Assembly: GCF_012349115.1 (NCBI RefSeq)
Contig: NZ_PQIG01000068.1
Location: 1 to 64,000 of the forward strand
Length of the DNA stretch: 64,000 bases
Direction: 5' to 3'
Origin: Rhizobium ruizarguesonis
Lineage (GTDB): Bacteria > Pseudomonadota > Alphaproteobacteria > Rhizobiales > Rhizobiaceae
A program made the position numbers and the translations under genes. Below the pieces are notes generated by a model. It was not told the origin of the DNA, did not search any database, and was given only the letters and a program-made list of their open reading frames with translations. Below, piece by piece: positions 60,271 to 64,000 of the stretch (positions within the stretch are counted from its first letter, which is position 1; the number at the start of each line of letters is the position of its first letter).

Positions 60271-60795
60271 TTAATCCTTCATTTTCAGCGACAGGCCTGC
60301 CGCGATGAAATAAACTTCGGCGGCCTTCGCCGCGATTGATTGGTGCAGCCGGCCGGCATGATCACGGAAATCCCGCGCCATGCGATTGTCGGGCACGATG
60401 CCGAGACCGACCTCATTGGAGACGAAAACGAGCCGCGCCTTCGCGGCGGGCAGGAAATCGGCAAGCGCGGCAAATTCCGCCGCCATGTCGCGCTCCTCCA
60501 TCATCAGATTGGTGACCCAGAGCGTCAGGCAGTCGATGAGGACGATGCGCCCCTCGCCGTCGATGACGGTAAGCTTGTCGACGAGGTCGAGCGGCTCTTC
60601 ATGCGTCGTCCAGGACGGGCCGCGGTCGGCCTTGTGTTGGGCGATGCGCATCTGCATCTCCTCGTCCCAAGCGCGGCCGGTCGCGAGATAGTGGCGATCG
60701 AGGTCGGTTGCCGTGACGAGGTCTTCGGCGAAACGGGATTTGCCCGAGCGTGCGCCGCCGAGGATGAAGACGGTATTGGAGGGGGCGGCGATCAT
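60271..60795 (-). CDS. cobP: Adenosylcobinamide kinase/guanylyltransferase CobP
   Basis: A 174-residue bifunctional enzyme (CobP; CobU in Salmonella) that phosphorylates adenosylcobinamide and transfers GMP, giving adenosylcobinamide-GDP for CobS. P-loop [12 protein letters not shown] lies at residues 12-23, [19 protein letters not shown] carries the histidine that is guanylylated, and [12 protein letters not shown] follows. First gene of the operon, starting at ATG 60795; it is preceded by a long leader with a palindrome and a B12 riboswitch. Confidence 0.94.
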   Translation of the reverse strand: MIAAPSNTVFILGGARSGKSRFAEDLVTATDLDRHYLATGRAWDEEMQMRIAQHKADRGPSWTTHEEPLDLVDKLTVIDGEGRIVLIDCLTLWVTNLMMEERDMAAEFAALADFLPAAKARLVFVSNEVGLGIVPDNRMARDFRDHAGRLHQSIAAKAAEVYFIAAGLSLKMKD

Positions 60796-60833
60796 ATGCA
60801 AACGGCCTCCGGAAGAAACGCGGCGTCGCCCCA

Positions 60834-60986
60834 CTCTCTTCCCTCATTCCTGTGCTTGTCACAGAAATCCAGCCGCGGCGCGTCCGCGCCGTGGATGACT
60901 CTATGCCGCCGTGAAATGTTTCTCCTGTACCCAAGGACTTGGGCACACTGAATTCCTGTGACGAGCACAGGAATGAGGGAGGAGAG
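60834..60986. repeat. Large palindromic repeat in cobP leader
   Basis: Two 39-base arms (60834-60872 and 60948-60986) match in inverted orientation with five mismatches; the core of each is CTCATTCCTGTGC. The loop holds a second stem (GCGGCGCG/CGCGCCGT). It resembles dispersed rhizobial palindromes whose arm reads CCTCATTCCTGTGCTTGTCACAG (recalled). It would fold in the mRNA between the riboswitch and the cobP start. Confidence 0.8.
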
Positions 60987-61139
60987 GAAAGTGCGTCCCA
61001 AACACACCGAGCTAAGAGGCGCCGAAAAGGCACCTCCCCGTCGCGCCGCACCAGGCCGCGCCGAATTCAATCGTTCAGCCAAGACAACCTCCGTGCTGGC
61101 AACGGGCATAGTGCCCAGGTGTGGGCTTCTCGCCCGGCC

Positions 61140-61490
61140 GCATGGCAGGTCTCCTGGCTCGCGGTTATCGGCCGCGATCGGGGCAGACCGGAAACCGGTC
61201 GCCCTGATCGTGCCAGCGGATCATCCTCGCCTTCCCGGCTGCATCAGTGAAAAGGTGGACGATTCGTAGATTGAGAGGCGTCCGACCCCGGTTGATCACC
61301 ATGCATATCCAGTGGCTTTTCCGGCATGTCGCCCGTCCCGCCCGCTTGCATGATTGCAAGCCGCCGGCCGGAAGGGCTTAGTGCCGGATGGAAGACCCTG
61401 ACCGCTCTACAGTCGCGGGGTCGGCTGTGATGAAGGCGCCCGGCTTGGGTCCGCCCCGTCACATTCCCTTTTCATCCGGAAGGGCGTAAC
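61140..61490 (-). promoter_or_regulatory. Cobalamin riboswitch upstream of cobP
   Basis: On the minus strand the conserved elements occur in order: AAAAGGGAATGTGACGGGG, CCAAGCCG, CCCCGCGACTGTAGAGCGG, GCCACTGGATATGC, CCGGGAAGGC and finally the B12 box GAGCCAGGAGACCTGCC (61144-61160). This is the adenosylcobalamin-binding aptamer, longer than usual (about 350 bases), with an expanded segment between GCCACTG and CCGGGAAGG. When bound to cobalamin it should lower expression of cobPWNO. The expression platform lies between 61140 and cobP. Confidence 0.93.
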
Positions 61491-61501
61491 ACCGATCCGG
61501 A

Positions 61502-61551
61502 ACCATCCGTTATGTCAGGATGGTCAGTCGACCATCCGTTATCGGGATGGT
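61502..61551. repeat. Tandem pair of identical-arm hairpins upstream of riboswitch
   Basis: Two successive inverted repeats with identical seven-base arms ACCATCC/GGATGGT: first 61502-61508 with 61518-61524, second 61531-61537 with 61545-61551. The loops (both beginning GTTAT) are also similar. It lies just 5' of the riboswitch on the minus strand, either in the promoter or at the very start of the transcript. Confidence 0.8.
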
Positions 61552-61775
61552 TAGGCAAGCGCAGGGGTGAAGTCAACCGGCCTTGGCGGTCGACCAATTG
61601 ACGGCCGGCCGGTATGCCTGCTCCAACACGACTTACTCTACCTAAAACATCGTCATTTATCAGAGACTTACGTCACAAATATTTATCCCGCCCGCCGGGT
61701 TTTCGCCGCAATTGCGTCGCAAGCGGACTGCGCCTTCGCCCTTGACCGGGCCTCTCCCTGCCTAGTTGTCTTGCC

Positions 61776-63566
61776 ATGCTTATGAAATTGGATCGGCGCC
61801 GTTTCCGCGCGCTGCGTGTTTTCTTCGATCCGGGACGCCTGCGGGCGCTGACCCGCCGTAGCGAGGTCGGCCTGTCGCTGGCGGGCGCCGTCGTCGGCAT
61901 CATCTCGGGTCTCGCCGTCACCGGCATGAGCTACGTCTCCAATGAGCTGCATCAGCTGGTCTTCGGCATCGCCGACAGCGAACGACTGAGCTCGTCCGAG
62001 ATCGAGAACAAGATGCTGCTGCTCACCGCCCCCGTCATCGGCGGCGCCCTGCTCGGCCTGCTGCTTTTCGTGCTGGCGAAACGGCGCAAGAAGCCGATGG
62101 TCGACCCGATCGAGGCCAATGCGCTGCATGGCGGCCGCCTGTCCCTGACCGACAGCATCATCGTTGCCGTGCAGAACCTGATCTCCAACGGTTTCGGCGC
62201 CTCGGTCGGCCTGGAGGCCGGCTATACCCAGCTTGCCGCCGGCCTCGCCTCGAAATTCGGCCTGAAGCTGCAGCTTCGCCGCTCGGACCTGCGCACCCTC
62301 GTTGGCTGCGGCGCGGCGGGCGCCATCGCCGCCGCCTTTAACGCGCCGCTGACCGGTGCTTTCTATGCCTTCGAGCTGATCATCGGCACCTATACGATCG
62401 TCTCGCTGACGCCTGTCGTCGTCTCCGCCCTTGTCTCCACCCTGATCGCAAGGTTACTCGCCGGCAGCGATTTCACCATCGATATCGGCAGCTTTGGCTC
62501 GGTCGTGCCGGCCGATTATATCCCGGCGCTGCTGCTCGGTGCTTTCTGCGCCGGCGTCGGCATCCTGATCATGCAGGGCGTCGCCTTTGTCGAAGAACTG
62601 GCGCGCAAGAGTTCGATCGCCCCACCCTTCCGCCCGGCACTCGGTGGCATCATCGTCGGGCTCTTGGCGATGATCTCGCCGCAGGTGCTCTCGGCCGGCC
62701 ACGGCGCGCTGCATCTCAACCTTTCCCGTGAGGTGGCAATCCCGACGCTGATCGGCCTCTTCCTCTTGAAATCCTTCGCCTCGGCGATCTCGATCGGCTC
62801 CGGCTTCAGGGGTGGGCTATTCTTCGCCTCGCTGTTCATGGGCGCCCTGCTCGGCAAGCTCTTTGCCTATTGCGGCCCCTATTTCGCCGATGCGACGCTG
62901 ACGCCCGTCATCTATGCCGTTGTCGGCATGAGTTCGCTTGCCGTGGCCGTCATCGGCGGGCCGCTGACCATGACGTTCCTGGCGCTCGAAATCACCGGCG
63001 ATTTTCCGATCACGGCGCTGGTGCTCGCTGCCGTCATCACCTCCTCGCTCGTCGTGCGCTCGACCTTCGGCTACTCCTTTGCCACATGGCGCTTTCATCT
63101 GCGCGGCGAAAGCATCCGCAGCGCGCATGATGTCGGCTGGATCCGCAATCTGACCGTCGACAAGCTGATGCGCGCCGACGTCAAGACGGCAAGGGCGGGC
63201 ATCTCTCTGGAGGAATTCAAGCAGGCCTTCCCAATCGGCTCGACCCAGCGCGTCATCCTGGTCGAGGAGAGCGACAAATATGCGGGCCTCGTGCTCGTGC
63301 CTGAGATTTACGCCAACCCGACCGATGCGCAGGACGAGGGCAAGACGCTTGCCGATTTCATCCACTACCGCAACGATTTCCTGCAGCCGCAGATGAATGC
63401 AAGGCAGGCGGCCGCGATCTTCGACAAGAGCGAAAGCGAAGCACTCGCCGTCGTCAACAACCTCATCGAACGCAAGGTGATCGGCCAACTCAGCGAAAGC
63501 TATACGCTGCGCCGCTACAGCGAAGAACTCGACCGCCGCCGCCGTGAGGTCTCAGGTGAGATCTGA
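61776..63566 (+). CDS. CLC-type chloride channel/antiporter
   Basis: A 596-residue membrane protein of the CLC family with 10-12 helices between residues 25 and 440 and a soluble C-terminal region of about 150 residues that begins VDKLMRADVKTARAG, consistent with a CBS-like pair. The selectivity motifs are diverged: GFGASVGLEAG replaces GSGGSxGREGP (gating Glu retained), and GSGFRGGLFFASLFMGALLG replaces the GxFxPxL motif. Such diverged bacterial CLCs include fluoride and chloride transporters; the ion cannot be told. A second ATG two codons in is also possible as a start. Confidence 0.88.
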   Translation: MLMKLDRRRFRALRVFFDPGRLRALTRRSEVGLSLAGAVVGIISGLAVTGMSYVSNELHQLVFGIADSERLSSSEIENKMLLLTAPVIGGALLGLLLFVLAKRRKKPMVDPIEANALHGGRLSLTDSIIVAVQNLISNGFGASVGLEAGYTQLAAGLASKFGLKLQLRRSDLRTLVGCGAAGAIAAAFNAPLTGAFYAFELIIGTYTIVSLTPVVVSALVSTLIARLLAGSDFTIDIGSFGSVVPADYIPALLLGAFCAGVGILIMQGVAFVEELARKSSIAPPFRPALGGIIVGLLAMISPQVLSAGHGALHLNLSREVAIPTLIGLFLLKSFASAISIGSGFRGGLFFASLFMGALLGKLFAYCGPYFADATLTPVIYAVVGMSSLAVAVIGGPLTMTFLALEITGDFPITALVLAAVITSSLVVRSTFGYSFATWRFHLRGESIRSAHDVGWIRNLTVDKLMRADVKTARAGISLEEFKQAFPIGSTQRVILVEESDKYAGLVLVPEIYANPTDAQDEGKTLADFIHYRNDFLQPQMNARQAAAIFDKSESEALAVVNNLIERKVIGQLSESYTLRRYSEELDRRRREVSGEI

Positions 63567-63595
63567 TCCGTCATCGCGCCGACCGGATCGACGCT

Positions 63596-64000
63596 TCAGG
63601 ATACCGCATCGGCGAGCTTGAACACGTTTACCGCTTTCGAAACCCCGCGCAATTCGAAGGATCCCAGACATTCGCTGGCAACGGCAGAGGTCCGCGCGAA
63701 GCTTTCCGACATCAGAAGGTGATGACCGAGCGTGCTGCAGAGTTTTTCGAGGCGCGAAGCCTCGTTGACGGCGCTGCCGATAACCGTGAAATCAAGCCTG
63801 CCGCGTGCGCCAATATTTCCGTAGAAGACCTCGCCGAGATGCAGCACGACATCGACGCCGATGTCAGGACCTCCATCATTCCTCCGCTGATCATTCAGCA
63901 CCTTGTTGGCTTCTAGAATATTCCTTGCGGAGGCCAGTGCGGCCATGCAGGCCTTTTGCGGATCTTCAGCATCGGTCGGAAAGATCGCCAGCACGCTATC
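63596..64000 (-). CDS. Class III adenylate/guanylate cyclase, C-terminal fragment
   Basis: The last 134 codons of a cyclase whose gene begins beyond the right edge. Visible are DSVLAIFPTDAED (metal-binding Asp region), DIGVDVVLHLGEVFYGNIGARGRLDFTVIGSAVNEASRLE, the hallmark GxxxxxxxDxTVxGxxVNxAARL pattern of class III cyclase catalytic domains, and a C-terminal LGSFELRGVSKAVNVFKL. Rhizobia have many such genes; the N-terminal sensing part is not visible. Confidence 0.88.
   Translation of the reverse strand, partial: DSVLAIFPTDAEDPQKACMAALASARNILEANKVLNDQRRNDGGPDIGVDVVLHLGEVFYGNIGARGRLDFTVIGSAVNEASRLEKLCSTLGHHLLMSESFARTSAVASECLGSFELRGVSKAVNVFKLADAVS

Larger units (their letters stand above)
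60796..61775. other. Long leader and promoter region of cobPWNO; upstream of CLC gene
   Basis: 980 bases without a gene. In minus-strand order: promoter region (about 61555-61700), paired hairpins (61502-61551), cobalamin riboswitch (61140-61490), a spacer with a GAGGTGCC/GGCGCCTC hairpin (about 61017-61038), and a large palindrome (60834-60986) just before cobP. The right end (61560-61775) also holds the plus-strand CLC promoter. Short open frames across the palindrome are artefacts. Confidence 0.6.

Noticed and set aside
60792..61109. A 105-codon minus-strand open frame upstream of cobP
   Set aside because: It runs through the palindromic repeat, has no ribosome site or recognisable domain, and its peptide is typical of repeat-derived artefacts.

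Overview
This window is a contiguous piece of an alphaproteobacterial chromosome, almost certainly Rhizobium of the leguminosarum/etli group. The evidence is the start of a RopA-type porin, the acpXL-fabZ-fabF2-fabF1-adh-lpxXL cluster for the very-long-chain fatty acid of rhizobial lipid A, an FnrN regulator with an anaerobox, an aerobic (cobalt-early-oxygen type) cobalamin gene set with rhizobial Cob naming, high G+C coding sequence, and several intergenic palindromes of the kind repeated across rhizobial genomes. These assignments come from reading the sequence and from memory; no database search was run.

Layout. 1-10.2 kb: porin start, Lrp regulator, uracil-DNA glycosylase-like protein, SNase-like nuclease, PleC/DivJ/PdhS-like histidine kinase, dgkA, divergent cobT and cobS, a small DUF1289 protein, a membrane aspartic protease, a half-size EamA transporter, and a LysR regulator convergent with an SDR. 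10.2-12.4 kb: ABC-2 exporter and an intergenic region with a plus-strand terminator that suggests an orphan small RNA. 12.4-25.9 kb: sugar region with a GH43 xylosidase, an aldo-keto reductase, and a seven-gene minus-strand operon (solute-binding protein, two permeases, ATPase, GH2 beta-mannosidase, TIM-barrel epimerase, Gfo/Idh/MocA dehydrogenase) divergent from a LacI regulator. 25.9-32.2 kb: accessory-looking block with a Firmicutes-type leucyl-tRNA synthetase, a LysR regulator, and a divergent trio of C39-like peptidase, D-Ala-D-Ala ligase paralogue and P-loop NTPase. 32.2-38.3 kb: methyltransferase, two GNAT acetyltransferases, nitrilase, gnd, AraC regulator, SRPBCC and VOC proteins, PAS protein. 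39.2-44.7 kb: lipid A VLCFA cluster. 45.1-46.7 kb: fnrN, L,D-transpeptidase, zinc-ribbon protein. 46.8-52.6 kb: tightly overlapping cobDCBA operon, nucleoside hydrolase, cobE. 52.6-54.8 kb: frameshifted TauE/SafE gene, NTF2-like protein, XRE regulator. 54.8-61.5 kb: cobalamin-riboswitch-controlled cobP-cobW-cobN-cobO operon. 61.8-64 kb: CLC channel protein and the 3' end of a class III adenylate cyclase.

How the genes work together. Cobalamin genes lie at three sites: cobT/cobS (lower-ligand activation and final assembly), cobA/B/C/D/E (early methylation, a,c-diamidation, aminopropanol arm) and cobP/W/N/O (cobalt insertion, adenosylation, nucleotide loop). Only the last has a recognisable B12 riboswitch here. 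The lipid A cluster supplies a dedicated acyl carrier, elongation and dehydration enzymes, and the acyltransferase for the C28 chain. The sugar operon appears built to import a mannose-containing oligosaccharide and cleave it in the cytosol.

The most unusual points are the second, foreign-looking LeuRS beside a peptidase/ligase/NTPase trio; a perfect tRNA 3'-end architecture (T-arm, acceptor strand, CCA) embedded antisense in cobN; a four-unit 21-bp in-frame tandem repeat in cobC; a FabF2 that has lost its catalytic cysteine; and paired identical hairpins plus a large palindrome bracketing the B12 riboswitch.
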